Assembly (NCBI RefSeq): GCF_002157855.1
Contig: NZ_CP020880.1
Coordinates: forward strand, 2,480,001-2,544,000
Source of the DNA: Sutcliffiella horikoshii
GTDB lineage: Bacteria > Bacillota > Bacilli > Bacillales > Bacillaceae_I
Reading direction: 5' to 3'
DNA length: 64,000 nucleotides
Shown here in pieces: positions 29,652 to 39,962 of this stretch (positions are counted from its first letter, which is position 1; each line of letters starts with the position of its first letter). The notes beneath the pieces were generated by a model. That model was given only the letters and a program-made list of their open reading frames with translations. It searched no databases and was not told the origin of the DNA. The position numbers and the translations under genes were made by a program.

Positions 29652-30539
29652 CTACTTGTTCACCTTTTCCTTTAAGTTTTTCGTAGGCATTCTTATAGCA
29701 TTTTCCAAAGTTGGTACCCGTTCTAGAATGGCAATCCCTATTTCTAAGTCCTGTTCTTGTGGTAAAAGGAACACTCCTACACGACCATCATCTAAATCCC
29801 TTTTAGCCAACGGGACAAGTGCTGGCGTACCGGAATCACGGTACACTCCAAGTGCTGTCGACATATCATGGAGAATCGCCTGTCTCTGTCCAAGGTTTGC
29901 TATCGTCGTTCTGGCATTGAAATTTTTCGGTTTTAAAATAAAGCCCATCCCATATTGCAATACTTCTTTTTGACGATCAGGTAATCCAATATTCATAATA
30001 TAGATGTTATCAACATACAAGCCTGCACCATCAAAGTGAGGCTTCACATACTCAATATCTACAATGTCCTTCAACTGCCCACCAGTCATTAATTTATGGG
30101 ATATAAGAGCCGCAGAAATACCAACAAATAATCCTACCCAAATGTTAGCTGCCAAATAAGCAAGCGTGGCCAAAAAAGCAGTAATCATTACTAAATAGTT
30201 TCTTCCTTCAAAAGCAATGGCGATTCCCTCTATATATGTACTTCCTCTTGGTACCAATTCAAATGCATCCAATTCCGTAAGAGTGTTTCTCTCCATATTT
30301 CTTACATCACGAAATTGGGAAGCAGCCAGAGCTAAAAATGTAATAGCCGCAAACTCCTCTTCCATAATGGCTGGCACCGCTATGGTACCTAGACCTGAAG
30401 CAATGAAAGCGAGCGATAAGTGTATGATTTTACCATGCAGATAGGTAGGATATTGCCGATAGTCGGTAACTAGCATATATAGCCTTGTCGCTAAACCTAT
30501 TACCACCCCAAAAATAATGGGCAATGTGTATTCGTTCAT
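29652..30539 (-). CDS. yphB: YIEGIA-family membrane protein (YphB)
   Basis: A 295-residue protein with several hydrophobic segments in the first half (about 5-25, 40-65, 110-150). The signature STYIEGIAIAFEGRNYLVM near residue 100 gives the family its name. The C-terminal third is soluble. It overlaps yphA upstream by four bases and is followed at once by its small partner. Conserved in spore formers beside der; its exact role is not established from sequence. Confidence 0.82.
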   Translation of the reverse strand: MNEYTLPIIFGVVIGLATRLYMLVTDYRQYPTYLHGKIIHLSLAFIASGLGTIAVPAIMEEEFAAITFLALAASQFRDVRNMERNTLTELDAFELVPRGSTYIEGIAIAFEGRNYLVMITAFLATLAYLAANIWVGLFVGISAALISHKLMTGGQLKDIVDIEYVKPHFDGAGLYVDNIYIMNIGLPDRQKEVLQYGMGFILKPKNFNARTTIANLGQRQAILHDMSTALGVYRDSGTPALVPLAKRDLDDGRVGVFLLPQEQDLEIGIAILERVPTLENAIRMPTKNLKEKVNK

Positions 30540-31141
30540 CCTTGTCTCTCCCTTACGCGCTTTTGAATTAAAGAATCTAGGTGTATGGTCAATGTTTCAA
30601 ACATCATCCATGTTGCCATTCCCGCTGAAGACAAAGCAAGAACTGCCAAAAACTCAAAGGACCCAATATCCGAATAGGAAAAGATGCGGTCCGTTACAAT
30701 ACTGCGCAATACCTCACCCAGTAATACCCCCGTAAGCATAAACACGAACCTTTCCCTCTTTGTTTTAAAAAGGAGCAATGATAAATATAAGATAATGACG
30801 GAAAGCAACCAGGTTCTATCTAGAAAAATCCAAACCGGATCATATATTTCAAATATGATAAAACATACATACGCCAACGCGACGGTACAGATGGAGAAAT
30901 AATGTAAAATATATTTTTGCCTTAATGAATTTACTAGCATTATAAGAGCAGTAACAGCCAACACAAGAAACGAGGCGGTTATGGTGAAACCGAACATTTG
31001 TACAGTGGTAGTTGAGCATGCTATTACTACTAGCAAGAGAATAGACATATTTGTTCTGATTGCAGATTTAGGGAAGAAAAACGTAACGATGATCCAACCC
31101 ATCCAACTTAAAAAATAAAAATATTGCCCTGTTGTTTCCAT
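30536..31141 (-). CDS. yphA: YphA-like multi-pass membrane protein
   Basis: About 201 residues from the ATG at 31141 (METTGQYFYF), which follows GGAGGG. Nearly the whole protein is hydrophobic, with six or seven likely membrane segments, and it ends in a short basic tail RVRERQG. It overlaps yphB by ATGA, indicating translational coupling. Identified by position (yphA-yphB-small partner-der). Confidence 0.78.
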   Translation of the reverse strand: METTGQYFYFLSWMGWIIVTFFFPKSAIRTNMSILLLVVIACSTTTVQMFGFTITASFLVLAVTALIMLVNSLRQKYILHYFSICTVALAYVCFIIFEIYDPVWIFLDRTWLLSVIILYLSLLLFKTKRERFVFMLTGVLLGEVLRSIVTDRIFSYSDIGSFEFLAVLALSSAGMATWMMFETLTIHLDSLIQKRVRERQG

Positions 31142-31264
31142 TTTTCTCCCTCCTCTCACCAAATCATTATGCCTAAAAAGAGAGAATACTAATCATTCAT
31201 CACAGTATGTTTTTACCGATTAAGCAAATAATATGAAACAGATTCTGAGAAAAGAGGTGATCAC

Positions 31265-31396
31265 ATGGGAAAAGATAGACAAGAAAGAAAACTGAAAGCC
31301 CAAAAGAGAACGGAATCAGACCGAGATCAATCTCTAAAGTATCCGGGAGCAACAAGTATGGAAGGCCCTGAAGGAGCAAGAGAGCGAAATAAATAA
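31265..31396 (+). CDS. ypzI: YpzI-like small protein
   Basis: A 43-residue, highly charged protein, MGKDRQERKLKAQKRTESDR then DQSLKYPGATSMEGPEGARE. It is preceded by AGGTGAT at a good distance and followed by a terminator. It matches my recollection of the YpzI family, found between yphA and fni in Bacillus. It is divergent from yphA. Function unknown. Confidence 0.8.
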   Translation: MGKDRQERKLKAQKRTESDRDQSLKYPGATSMEGPEGARERNK

Positions 31397-31424
31397 CAAA
31401 AAACGCTAACGCGACCTAAACTCA

Positions 31425-31446
31425 CGTCCCAAAATCTTTTGGGGCG
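31425..31446 (+). terminator. Terminator of ypzI
   Basis: CGTCCCAAAA / TTTTGGGGCG with a two-base TC gap, then TTTCTTGCTTTT. Confidence 0.85.
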
Positions 31447-31539
31447 TTTCTTGCTTTTCAAATAGTTTTGAAATGTTGGCCTTGGCCAGGTCTATCCTTT
31501 GGGTTCATCTTTAACTAATCAACATTGGCTCCATATAGG

Positions 31540-31755
31540 CGATGAGAACATCTCTTCTCCTAATTTCTCGTCACCGAGGTCTTCATAACGTCGATGAAGA
31601 CACCTCTTCCCCTTATTTCTCGTCACCGAGGTCTTCATTACGTCGATGAAGACATCTCTCCCCCTTATTTCTCGTCACCGAGGTCTTCATTACGTCGATG
31701 AAGACACCTCTCCCCTTATTTCTTGTCACCGAGGTCTTCATAACGTCGATGAACT
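31540..31755. repeat. 52-bp tandem repeat array b (about 4 units)
   Basis: CGATGA recurs at 31540, 31592, 31644, 31696 and 31747, steps of 52, 52, 52 and 51. Each unit contains GTCTTCAT, seven bases and ATGAAGAC, an eight-pair stem-loop, plus a pyrimidine-rich CCCCTTATTTCT stretch. The unit is homologous to array a. It lies between the converging genes ypzI and fni; nothing else is seen in that gap apart from their terminators. Confidence 0.92.
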
Positions 31756-31770
31756 TTCCCTCAATAAAAA

Positions 31771-31804
31771 ACGCCTTCTTTCCATTAATTCAGAAAGAAG
31801 GCGT
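31771..31804 (-). terminator. Terminator of fni
   Basis: Minus strand ACGCCTTCTTTC / GAAAGAAGGCGT perfect 12-pair stem, then TTTTTATT. Confidence 0.93.
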
Positions 31805-31818
31805 TGGTTTGTGCATTT

Positions 31819-32883
<1,065 letters not shown>

Positions 32884-32918
32884 TTATCACCTTGACATCA
32901 TTATTTGTATATCATTTA

Positions 32919-34064
32919 TTATTTCTTAAGCTTGCTTAGTTTATCCCCGATCATTTCGCCCAATTGGAAACCGCCAGTGTCCTCTGATTGGTTATACTGA
33001 CTGTAATCCTCTTCTTGTTCCGGCTCTTCCAACTCACGGATGCTTAAGGAGATTCTTTGATCAGCTTCGTTTACATCCAACACTTTTACTTGTACTTTAT
33101 CGCCTTCTGTTAAGACTTCATGCGGTGTACCGATATGCTTGTTGGAGATTTGCGAGATATGAACTAAGCCTTCCACACCAGGAAGTACTTCAACAAAAGC
33201 TCCGAAGGAAACCAGACGTTTTACAACACCTTCTGTTACACTACCTGCAGATAGCTTTTCTGATACTTGGGACCATGGTCCAGGTAATGTTTCTTTAATG
33301 GATAAAGAAATTCTTTCATTGTCGCGATCTACAGAAAGAACTTTAACATTGACCTTTTGGCCTTCAGTCACTACATCTGAAGGTTTTCCTACGTGCTCAT
33401 AGGATAATTGAGAAATATGAACTAATCCATCTACTCCACCGATATCAACAAATGCCCCAAAGTCGGTAATTCGTTGTACGGTGCCTTCAAGCACTTGACC
33501 TGTTTGGATGGTATCTAATAATTGATGTTTTTTATTTTGCATCTCTTCCTCTACTACAGCACGATGGGAAAGGATCACACGATTCTTCTCTTTTTCAAGT
33601 TCTACCACTTTAAACGTTAATGTTTTCCCTTTATAATCGGAAAAGTCATCAACAAAGTAATTTTCAACTAGAGATGCAGGAACAAATCCTCTTACGCCAA
33701 GGTCAACTACAAGTCCACCTTTGACAACATCTTTGATTTCAGCTTCGAACACTTCTTTGGATTCGAATTTCTTTTGCAGATCTTCCCACGCCAAGTCAGC
33801 ATCCACCGCTTTTTTAGATAGTACTAGTAATTCTTCTTCTACCTTTGTAACTTTAAGTTGAAGTTCCTGGCCTTCTGAAACGACATCTGTCGCTTTTTCA
33901 ACATGAAGGCTGGATAGTTCACTTATTGGGATGATACCATCTAGCTTGCTGCCCTCAATTGATACAAGGACCTGTTTTTCTTCTACTTTTGTAACTGTTC
34001 CAGTCACTGTGTTGCCAACCTCTAAATTGTTAACTTCTACTTGATTCATGTCTTCCACCATCAT
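32919..34064 (-). CDS. ypfD: S1-domain RNA-binding protein, ribosomal protein S1 homologue
   Basis: About 381 residues with four S1 domains, at roughly 12-80, 98-165, 185-255 and 270-340. The last two carry the clear S1 pattern GAFVDIGGVDGLVHISQ and GAFVEVLPGVEGLVHISQ. The C-terminus is acidic, then basic (GDKLSKLKK). In Bacillus this protein is the S1 counterpart but is not essential for translation. The start ATG at 34064 follows GGAGGAGGT. A long structured leader precedes it. Confidence 0.93.
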   Translation of the reverse strand: MMVEDMNQVEVNNLEVGNTVTGTVTKVEEKQVLVSIEGSKLDGIIPISELSSLHVEKATDVVSEGQELQLKVTKVEEELLVLSKKAVDADLAWEDLQKKFESKEVFEAEIKDVVKGGLVVDLGVRGFVPASLVENYFVDDFSDYKGKTLTFKVVELEKEKNRVILSHRAVVEEEMQNKKHQLLDTIQTGQVLEGTVQRITDFGAFVDIGGVDGLVHISQLSYEHVGKPSDVVTEGQKVNVKVLSVDRDNERISLSIKETLPGPWSQVSEKLSAGSVTEGVVKRLVSFGAFVEVLPGVEGLVHISQISNKHIGTPHEVLTEGDKVQVKVLDVNEADQRISLSIRELEEPEQEEDYSQYNQSEDTGGFQLGEMIGDKLSKLKK

Positions 34065-34079
34065 TATTACCTCCTCCAT

Positions 34080-34310
34080 ACAAACCAGCTAATCCATTAT
34101 TTATGTAAGTAACGGTAGACGTTACGTAAGCATGCCGGCATTTGCCTTTGCATGCGAACTTAACAAAAGTTGCATTTGTTTCGTGTAATAATTCATAAAT
34201 TAACGGATGTTAACTTACTTGATTGATCAGACAGATCAATTAGAACTGCCAGGTGATAAATTAGCAGAAATAGCTTTAACAAATTCCTACATAATTTAGC
34301 TTCCTTCTAC
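34080..34310 (-). promoter_or_regulatory. Structured leader of ypfD
   Basis: If transcription starts at the promoter at 34317-34345, the mRNA has about 245 untranslated bases. On the minus strand these include TTGATC/GATCAA, GCATGC...GCATGC around GGCAAATGCC, and GTAACG TCTAC CGTTAC hairpins, the last close to the ribosome binding site. No known riboswitch class is recognised. Confidence 0.4.
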
Positions 34311-34316
34311 TAACTT

Positions 34317-34345
34317 CTAATAAATAGGACATTTTGTCAAGTCAA
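34317..34345 (-). promoter_or_regulatory. Putative sigma-A promoter for ypfD
   Basis: Minus strand TTGACT (34340-34345), 17-base spacer, TATTAG (34317-34322), just after plsC. Confidence 0.5.
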
Positions 34346-34355
34346 AACTCTTAAA

Positions 34356-34937
34356 CTATCTGTTTTTTTCGATAAGTTCTTTTATGGAATCCATTACCAC
34401 TAAAGTTGCTTCTTCTGCCGAGATTTTCTCCAGACGGTGTTGGGTAAAATCGATAGGCTTGCCATACACCACTTTCAGGGGTTGAAACTTCTTGTAAGGT
34501 CCGATGACCGCGCACGGTACTACTGTTGCTTCGGAACGGAGTGCAAAAAATCCTGCACCTGCCAAACCCTTGCCCAACTCACCTGTTTTACTTCTCGTAC
34601 CCTCAGGAAAAAGTCCTAAAACATGCCCCTCTTTCAGCACTTTCAAAGCTTTTCTCAATGCTTCCCTATCACTCATTCCTCTTTTTACTGGAAAAGCATG
34701 CAACTTTGGAAGAATGGTTTTCAGAATGGGTACATGAAAGATCTCTTCTTTTGCCATAAAGTGAACGGTTCTAGGTGAAGTAATTCCGACTACCGGGGGG
34801 TCCAAATTATCTATATGATTGGAACAGATTAATACGGAACCTTCTTTAGGTATATTTTCACTGCCCACCACCTTAATGCGGTACAGTGGCTTAAGCACAA
34901 CAGAAACGATGAACTTGGCAAATGAGTAAAATGTCAT
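34356..34937 (-). CDS. plsC: 1-acyl-sn-glycerol-3-phosphate acyltransferase family protein
   Basis: Adds the second acyl chain to make phosphatidic acid at the cytoplasmic membrane. 193 residues, with the acyltransferase motifs SNHIDNLDPP (HxxxxD), FPVKRGMSDREALRKAL and LFPEGTRSKTG. A short hydrophobic N-terminus could associate with the membrane. It lies two bases from cmk. This cmk-plsC-ypfD order is common in bacilli, although B. subtilis 168 lacks plsC at this spot. Confidence 0.9.
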   Translation of the reverse strand: MTFYSFAKFIVSVVLKPLYRIKVVGSENIPKEGSVLICSNHIDNLDPPVVGITSPRTVHFMAKEEIFHVPILKTILPKLHAFPVKRGMSDREALRKALKVLKEGHVLGLFPEGTRSKTGELGKGLAGAGFFALRSEATVVPCAVIGPYKKFQPLKVVYGKPIDFTQHRLEKISAEEATLVVMDSIKELIEKNR

Positions 34938-34939
34938 GG

Positions 34940-35623
34940 TTATCTAGTCTCCTCATTTTGATGAACCAAATCCATGATTTTCTCTACAACTTGATCAATA
35001 TTCAAGGAAGTGGTATCAATTTCTTTCGCGTCTTCTGCCTTTTGTAATGGGGCAATTTCACGCTCGGAGTCAAGCTTATCTCTTCTAGCAATTTCTTCTT
35101 TCAGTTTTTCAAGATCTGAGTTAAAGCCCTTTGATAGATTTTCGGCATGTCTTCTATGTGCCCTTTCGTCTACAGAGGCCAAAAGGAAGACTTTTATTTC
35201 AGCATTTGGAAGAACATGAGTCCCGATATCCCTTCCATCCATCACTACTCCGCCTCTTTTAGCTAGTACTCTTTGTCTTGCAACCATTTCTTCACGAACA
35301 TGTTTATGCTTGGCAACAATGGATACATTATTTGTCACTTCATGTGTGCGGATTTGCTCTGTTACATCCTCATCATTTATGTACACATGCTGCGATTGAT
35401 TGTTTGCAATTCGAAGATCAATATCCATCTTTTCTACTAGTTGTTGTAAAGATACCTCGTCTTCAAGGTTAACATCCTTTCTAATTGCTTGGAATGTCAC
35501 CGCTCTATACATAGCGCCTGTATCAATGTATAAATAACCTAATTTGTCTGCTACAATTTTTGCTACCGTACTTTTACCTGCCGCTGCAGGACCATCAATT
35601 GCTATAGATAATTGTTGTTTCAT
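34940..35623 (-). CDS. cmk: Cytidylate kinase
   Basis: Phosphorylates CMP and dCMP. 227 residues with the P-loop [32 protein letters not shown], the CMP-binding [14 protein letters not shown] and the lid [12 protein letters not shown] recognisable ATG follows GGAGGAAC. Upstream gene of the cmk-plsC pair. Confidence 0.97.
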   Translation of the reverse strand: MKQQLSIAIDGPAAAGKSTVAKIVADKLGYLYIDTGAMYRAVTFQAIRKDVNLEDEVSLQQLVEKMDIDLRIANNQSQHVYINDEDVTEQIRTHEVTNNVSIVAKHKHVREEMVARQRVLAKRGGVVMDGRDIGTHVLPNAEIKVFLLASVDERAHRRHAENLSKGFNSDLEKLKEEIARRDKLDSEREIAPLQKAEDAKEIDTTSLNIDQVVEKIMDLVHQNEETR

Positions 35624-35668
35624 AGTTCCTCCTGAATGTACCTTTTATCATTTTTTTACATGAAAAAA

Positions 35669-35682
35669 GCAGGTCACCCTGC
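35669..35682 (-). terminator. Terminator of ypfB
   Basis: Minus strand GCAGG, GTGA loop, CCTGC, then TTTTTTC. Confidence 0.8.
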
Positions 35683-35721
35683 ATATTTTCTTAGACTTAT
35701 TTCATGTATATTTTATCATAC

Positions 35722-35904
35722 TCATCTACTTTGGTCGAATGTTTCTATATGTTCTATTATCTTCATACCGCCTACTCCCTCATACTGAATGACCTTACTT
35801 AAAAAAGGGCCTGAATCGGTATATAACAAGAGTCCTTGTGCACAGATGAGACAGATTAATTGGATGACGATCAGTTTGATAATGATCCTTTCCACTCTTT
35901 TCAT
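35722..35904 (-). CDS. ypfB: YpfB, small single-pass membrane protein
   Basis: About 60 residues from the ATG at 35904 (MKRVERIIIK), which follows GAAGGAGAATAAT. A basic N-terminus and one hydrophobic helix (about 6-28), then a short outward-facing tail ending EHIETFDQSR. Named from position between motI and cmk; role unknown. Its own terminator separates it from cmk. Confidence 0.75.
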   Translation of the reverse strand: MKRVERIIIKLIVIQLICLICAQGLLLYTDSGPFLSKVIQYEGVGGMKIIEHIETFDQSR

Positions 35905-35967
35905 ATTATTCTCCTTCACTTTTACCAATCTCTATACTACTATCAGTATGGATGGATTTGGAAGGGA

Positions 35968-36630
35968 TTATGCTAAAGAATGAGTTTTTCTTAATAAGAG
36001 TTGCTGTTCAAAGCAGTACTTCATAATGATTTGTCTTTGCACTTCATTAACAGGATCAAATTGCAATGATACTTTCCACCTATTCTTTGCCTTATCCTCC
36101 ACTAACCTAATGATTTTACTTTTGAGTTTTAAATAATGGATTTCTCCATTATTTAAATGAATGACAAATGTGGTGAAAATATGACCCTTTTCAGGCAGAC
36201 TGGCTTTTTCTGGCAAAATTAGTGCAGCACCTCCTGCACTAATATCGTGCGTGACCGTGACGAAAGGAGTAAAATGAAAGGAAAGCGGATGAACCGATAC
36301 ATCCATATTACTTTCGACCCTCACATACTGTCTCCTCTGAACTTTCAATACCTGGTGGTACCCTGGAAAGGACAATTGTACCATTGGTATTGCTTGTTTC
36401 ATTCTTCCGAGGACTTCGCTTTCAAATGTATATGCTACACCTTCATCTGTCACATATGTAATGAGTAATTGTGTACCATTCAATATGTATGTCGTTCTCC
36501 CGTTCTCCATGTGTGATGGATAGTCGACATAAAACTCTCTCTCTTTTACTTCCTGTACTTTACATCTATATTTTTCAACTTTATCATCGTTTCTCACTTG
36601 CAGCGTTAGTACGACCCCTGGTTTTAACAA
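35968..36630 (-). CDS. motI: PilZ-domain c-di-GMP receptor, flagellar brake (YpfA/MotI)
   Basis: In B. subtilis this protein binds cyclic di-GMP and then disengages the flagellar stator MotA. 220 residues: N-terminal YcgR-like beta domain (1-95), then PilZ with RRQYVRV near 105 and DISAGGAALIL near 140, the two motifs that contact c-di-GMP. The start is TTG at 36630 after GGGAGGCAGTTTT; no ATG is available nearby. Confidence 0.9.
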   Translation of the reverse strand: MLKPGVVLTLQVRNDDKVEKYRCKVQEVKEREFYVDYPSHMENGRTTYILNGTQLLITYVTDEGVAYTFESEVLGRMKQAIPMVQLSFPGYHQVLKVQRRQYVRVESNMDVSVHPLSFHFTPFVTVTHDISAGGAALILPEKASLPEKGHIFTTFVIHLNNGEIHYLKLKSKIIRLVEDKAKNRWKVSLQFDPVNEVQRQIIMKYCFEQQLLLRKTHSLA

Positions 36631-36693
36631 AAAACTGCCTCCCTTAATAAAACCGTTCTCTCTATATACTTATTAAACCATTTTACGAAAAAA

Positions 36694-36719
36694 AGGAAAA
36701 GCCAATTTTGACTTTTCCT
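36694..36719 (-). terminator. Terminator of sleB-ypeB
   Basis: Minus strand AGGAAAAG, a ten-base loop, CTTTTCCT and TTTTTC. Confidence 0.85.
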
Positions 36720-36727
36720 CCATATAA

Positions 36728-38068
36728 TTACAAATCATATAACAGTTCCGGGTTTTTTAATTTTTCCACTTTTTCTTCACGTCCATCATTGGCATTGATG
36801 AAGATCTGATAGGTGTCATTATCGATTGTCCCCAGAAACTCATAACACAGTACCTCTTCGCCAAGATCATTGTTGATAATGGCAAGGGAATCCTCCATGA
36901 TCATTACCTTTTCATTGATTCTCTGCGTTGCTTCTTCAAATGAAATCCCAGGTTCAGGTATTTCTCTTAGGTGGTGGGACATCAAGTAATCTTTAGCAGA
37001 AAAGCCGACAATCTCACCTGTTTCAAGACTGACTTTCATCTTGATGGAATCTGGATATATCCGCACTCCATCTACATTTGACACGAATGTAAAGATACCA
37101 AGCTTTTTGTATTCTACACTCTCATATAAATCCAGCGTGTCAAACTTATTCTGTTTCAAAAAGTTTCTGGCTTTCTCCGTTGCTTCGTTTAAGCTGATGT
37201 TCTTCTTTTTCGATTCTTTATTTTGGACCAAGTAAATAGGTATACCACCCTTTTTGGCAATATCCATGAATGTGTCCTGTTGATTTTTATCAACAATTTT
37301 CAAACTGTAAAAACCAAACTTGGAGCCTTCGCCATTTTCAGTTATGGTGATTTTTTCGTTTCCTTCAAGTTCTAAGTATTTATCGGCAATCTTTTTTGCT
37401 TCTTCTTCTGTTATCGTTTTTCCTGAAAGCTGGCTGAAATTCTTATCTTCCTGATTCATGGAGGTAAAAGTCGGTCCGAAGTCTGCTTCATCATAACCTT
37501 CCACGTTTTTTTCGACCGTTTTAAAGCCATCAATAATCGTATTATCCTGAGGCTGATCTTTGGCAGAAAGTGCAAGTTCTACATCCATCCAGCGCAAATT
37601 GTTGCTCATGACCATGCTCTGAACTCTTCTCAGCTCTTGTTTTATTTCATCCGATTTTTGATAGAGCGCTTGAAGTGTATTATATTCTTCATCCGTTAAA
37701 GGATTTTTGTCCAAGTCCCTAACCGCCACTTGATACGTATAGTCCCCTGTATTGGTCAAAAACTCTTCCGTTTTGTTAAAAGGCAGGAGTGTCAATGGTA
37801 ACTGTCCAACATCGTTCTGCGCTTCTGATGTGATTCTCCATACCTCGGCAAAGGATGGCGAAAGTTGCTCTCTTGAACTCATTGCCAAGGTTGTTCCAAT
37901 TTTGTCATGCAACAAATCTACATGATAGACAAGGTCATGAAAAGCACGCTGATAATTGTTTTCCGCATTAATGAGGACTGCGTTTTTATCTTGATGCTCT
38001 TGATAACCCCAATAGCCTGTTCCTGCTACTGCAATTGCTAAAACAGCGATGATAACAAGTCTCAACAT
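36728..38068 (-). CDS. ypeB: Germination protein YpeB
   Basis: Partner that SleB needs for accumulation and activity in the dormant spore. 446 residues: an N-terminal membrane anchor or uncleaved signal (about 2-22), a helical domain, and C-terminal PepSY-like repeats (for example SGKTITEEEAKKIADKYLELE and ISLNEATEKARNFLKQ). The ATG at 38068 follows AGAGGGTGAAG. It is 18 bases after sleB in one operon. Confidence 0.95.
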   Translation of the reverse strand: MLRLVIIAVLAIAVAGTGYWGYQEHQDKNAVLINAENNYQRAFHDLVYHVDLLHDKIGTTLAMSSREQLSPSFAEVWRITSEAQNDVGQLPLTLLPFNKTEEFLTNTGDYTYQVAVRDLDKNPLTDEEYNTLQALYQKSDEIKQELRRVQSMVMSNNLRWMDVELALSAKDQPQDNTIIDGFKTVEKNVEGYDEADFGPTFTSMNQEDKNFSQLSGKTITEEEAKKIADKYLELEGNEKITITENGEGSKFGFYSLKIVDKNQQDTFMDIAKKGGIPIYLVQNKESKKKNISLNEATEKARNFLKQNKFDTLDLYESVEYKKLGIFTFVSNVDGVRIYPDSIKMKVSLETGEIVGFSAKDYLMSHHLREIPEPGISFEEATQRINEKVMIMEDSLAIINNDLGEEVLCYEFLGTIDNDTYQIFINANDGREEKVEKLKNPELLYDL

Positions 38069-38086
38069 AATTCTTCACCCTCTTCT

Positions 38087-39142
38087 TTAGTCACAGAAAA
38101 TGTGCTTTCCAATTCGCTTAATTTGTGGACGTCCCCAAATCCAACCACTTGTTGCCGTATCAGGATTAAAATAATACGTTGCTCCTTCCGATGGATCCAT
38201 TCCATTGATCGCATCGATGACCGCTCTTTTCGCCGTTTCATTTGGAGTAAGCCAAATTTGACCGTCAGCAACAGCTGTGAACGCAAGCGGTTCAAAGATT
38301 ACCCCGGATACTGTATTTGGGAAAGTAGGTGAATTAATACGGTTCAGGATTACGGCAGCTACCGCAATCTGACCTTCATACGGTTCCCCACGCGCTTCTC
38401 CATAAACGGCATTTGCCATCAATTGAATATCATTTTCGGAAAACCCACCAGGCATATTGGTTGCACTCTGTGCTTCTCCTTCATCTTCTGCCGGTTGGTC
38501 TTCAGGAGCTGCCTGTTCTTCAGGAGCTGGTTCAGGTTGTTCCTGTTCCGGCGCTGGTTGCTGCTCTGGTGCTGGCTGCTGCTCTGGTGCCGGCTGCTCT
38601 TGTTGTTGTCCTGGAGCAGGTTGTTGTTGATTAGGTGCAGGTTTTGCTTGATCCTTTTGCGGTGTCGGAGTTTGCTTTTGATATTGAGTTTTTTGCTTTT
38701 CCCACTGATTTGTAGCCCCTTGCTTTGCTTTTTCAACAGTCGCTTGGGAAGGTTCTACTTGATACTTTAGTTCCATACCGCCATAATGCGTGAACTTTCT
38801 ACCTGAATTGATCTGCTGATGGACCCAATCTTTATAGAACTTTGTCGACTTATGAAGCATTTCTTTCGTTTTTGGCCCGACTAATCCATCTACATGATCT
38901 AGGCCAAACTCCTGCTGAAAGTTTTTCACAGCCCAGTATGTGCTCCATCCATATACCCCATCAATCCTTGCATGGTAATAACCGTTATACTGGAGGCGGG
39001 CTTGCAATTCGACAACATCATTCCCTGTCGCGCCTTTTTGGATGATTTGTTCAGAAAAGGCATTGACTGAGTTTTGATTTATCGAAAATAACATACATGT
39101 GCTAAAAAGAAACATACATGAAATTATTAGTAACCGTTTCAC
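38087..39142 (-). CDS. sleB: Spore cortex-lytic enzyme SleB
   Basis: Lytic transglycosylase that degrades muramic-lactam cortex at germination. 351 residues: signal peptide (1-29, ending NAF), peptidoglycan-binding domain with GATGNDVVELQARLQYNGYY (about 38-95), a long Pro/Gln/Glu linker (about 150-225) and the C-terminal catalytic domain beginning LMANAVYGEARGEPYEGQ (probable catalytic Glu) and ending KHIFCD. The linker, with repeats of APEQQP, is longer than in B. subtilis. Start is GTG at 39142 after AAAGGAGG. Confidence 0.95.
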   Translation of the reverse strand: MKRLLIISCMFLFSTCMLFSINQNSVNAFSEQIIQKGATGNDVVELQARLQYNGYYHARIDGVYGWSTYWAVKNFQQEFGLDHVDGLVGPKTKEMLHKSTKFYKDWVHQQINSGRKFTHYGGMELKYQVEPSQATVEKAKQGATNQWEKQKTQYQKQTPTPQKDQAKPAPNQQQPAPGQQQEQPAPEQQPAPEQQPAPEQEQPEPAPEEQAAPEDQPAEDEGEAQSATNMPGGFSENDIQLMANAVYGEARGEPYEGQIAVAAVILNRINSPTFPNTVSGVIFEPLAFTAVADGQIWLTPNETAKRAVIDAINGMDPSEGATYYFNPDTATSGWIWGRPQIKRIGKHIFCD

Positions 39143-39269
39143 CTTACATTTCCTCCTTTGTCTTCTTTAAACAATTGTTACAATGTATTTTCTGTAGATA
39201 TTGGTATTTTATACAGATACATTTGGAGAAAAGAGGTATTCCATAATATGGATTGATTCTACATAAAAA

Positions 39270-39315
39270 ATAGCCCGGCACAAACGTTATTGTATTTAAC
39301 GTTTGTGCGAGCTAT
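39270..39315 (-). terminator. Terminator of prsW
   Basis: Minus strand ATAGCTCGCACAAACGTTA pairs with TAACGTTTGTGCCGGGCTAT, then TTTTTT. It overlaps the last codon of prsW. Confidence 0.9.
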
Positions 39316-39962
39316 ATTTCTACAGTATTTGCGAGCTTTACTTTTCTTAGGCCAAGCCACCATAAAAAAATCATAAATGGAACCATATATAATCCCCAAT
39401 ATTTCTGAGAGAGAATAATCATATCATACATTCCGTGCAAGAAAATCGGAGTGAATAAAGACAACGTAAGGCATATCCGTTTATGCTTAATATTCGTGTT
39501 AAATTTCCCTTTTCCAATATAATAGCCCATAATCACGCCAAATAAAGCATGACTGGAGACAGGGAGAATAGCTCTGCCAAAGGCGAGTTCCACTCCATTT
39601 GCAATCAAGAAGAGAATATTCTCTGCTGTAGCGAAGCCTAAAGATACAGCTACACCATATACAATTCCGTCGTAATGCTCATCAAAATGGAGATTTTGAT
39701 AGACAAGATATATGAGGATAAACCACTTGAAGAATTCTTCAAGAAGACCCGACATAAGGAAAGCTTTTACTAAATGTGAGGAGACCCCAAGCTCGAGTTC
39801 AATTACGTACTGTATAAACATTAGCGGAAACACAAGCAGTGCACCAAACATAAATATTTTAAATACATAGGTGATTGGTTCTTTTTCAAAAGTATCCTTT
39901 AAATAAAAATAAGACAATAATGCTAAGCCTGGAGCAATCCCGGCGGATACAACTGCCAGCAT
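39312..39962 (-). CDS. prsW: Membrane protease PrsW
   Basis: Site-1 protease family. In B. subtilis it cleaves anti-sigma factor RsiW. About 216 residues from the ATG at 39962 ([15 protein letters not shown]), which follows CGAGGC. It is multi-pass, with the glutamate motif [20 protein letters not shown] and HGMYD. The upstream TTG at 39980 lacks a good site and the family start is at the ATG. Divergent from ansA. Confidence 0.93.
   Translation of the reverse strand: MLAVVSAGIAPGLALLSYFYLKDTFEKEPITYVFKIFMFGALLVFPLMFIQYVIELELGVSSHLVKAFLMSGLLEEFFKWFILIYLVYQNLHFDEHYDGIVYGVAVSLGFATAENILFLIANGVELAFGRAILPVSSHALFGVIMGYYIGKGKFNTNIKHKRICLTLSLFTPIFLHGMYDMIILSQKYWGLYMVPFMIFLWWLGLRKVKLANTVEI

Noticed and set aside
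38413-38770. Long plus-strand frames opposite sleB
   Set aside because: They are antisense to the low-complexity Pro/Gln/Glu linker, which keeps other frames open by composition.
39143-39200. Sigma-G promoter for sleB
   Set aside because: A CATTGTA resembling the sigma-G -10 box is present, but no matching -35 element is found at the right distance.
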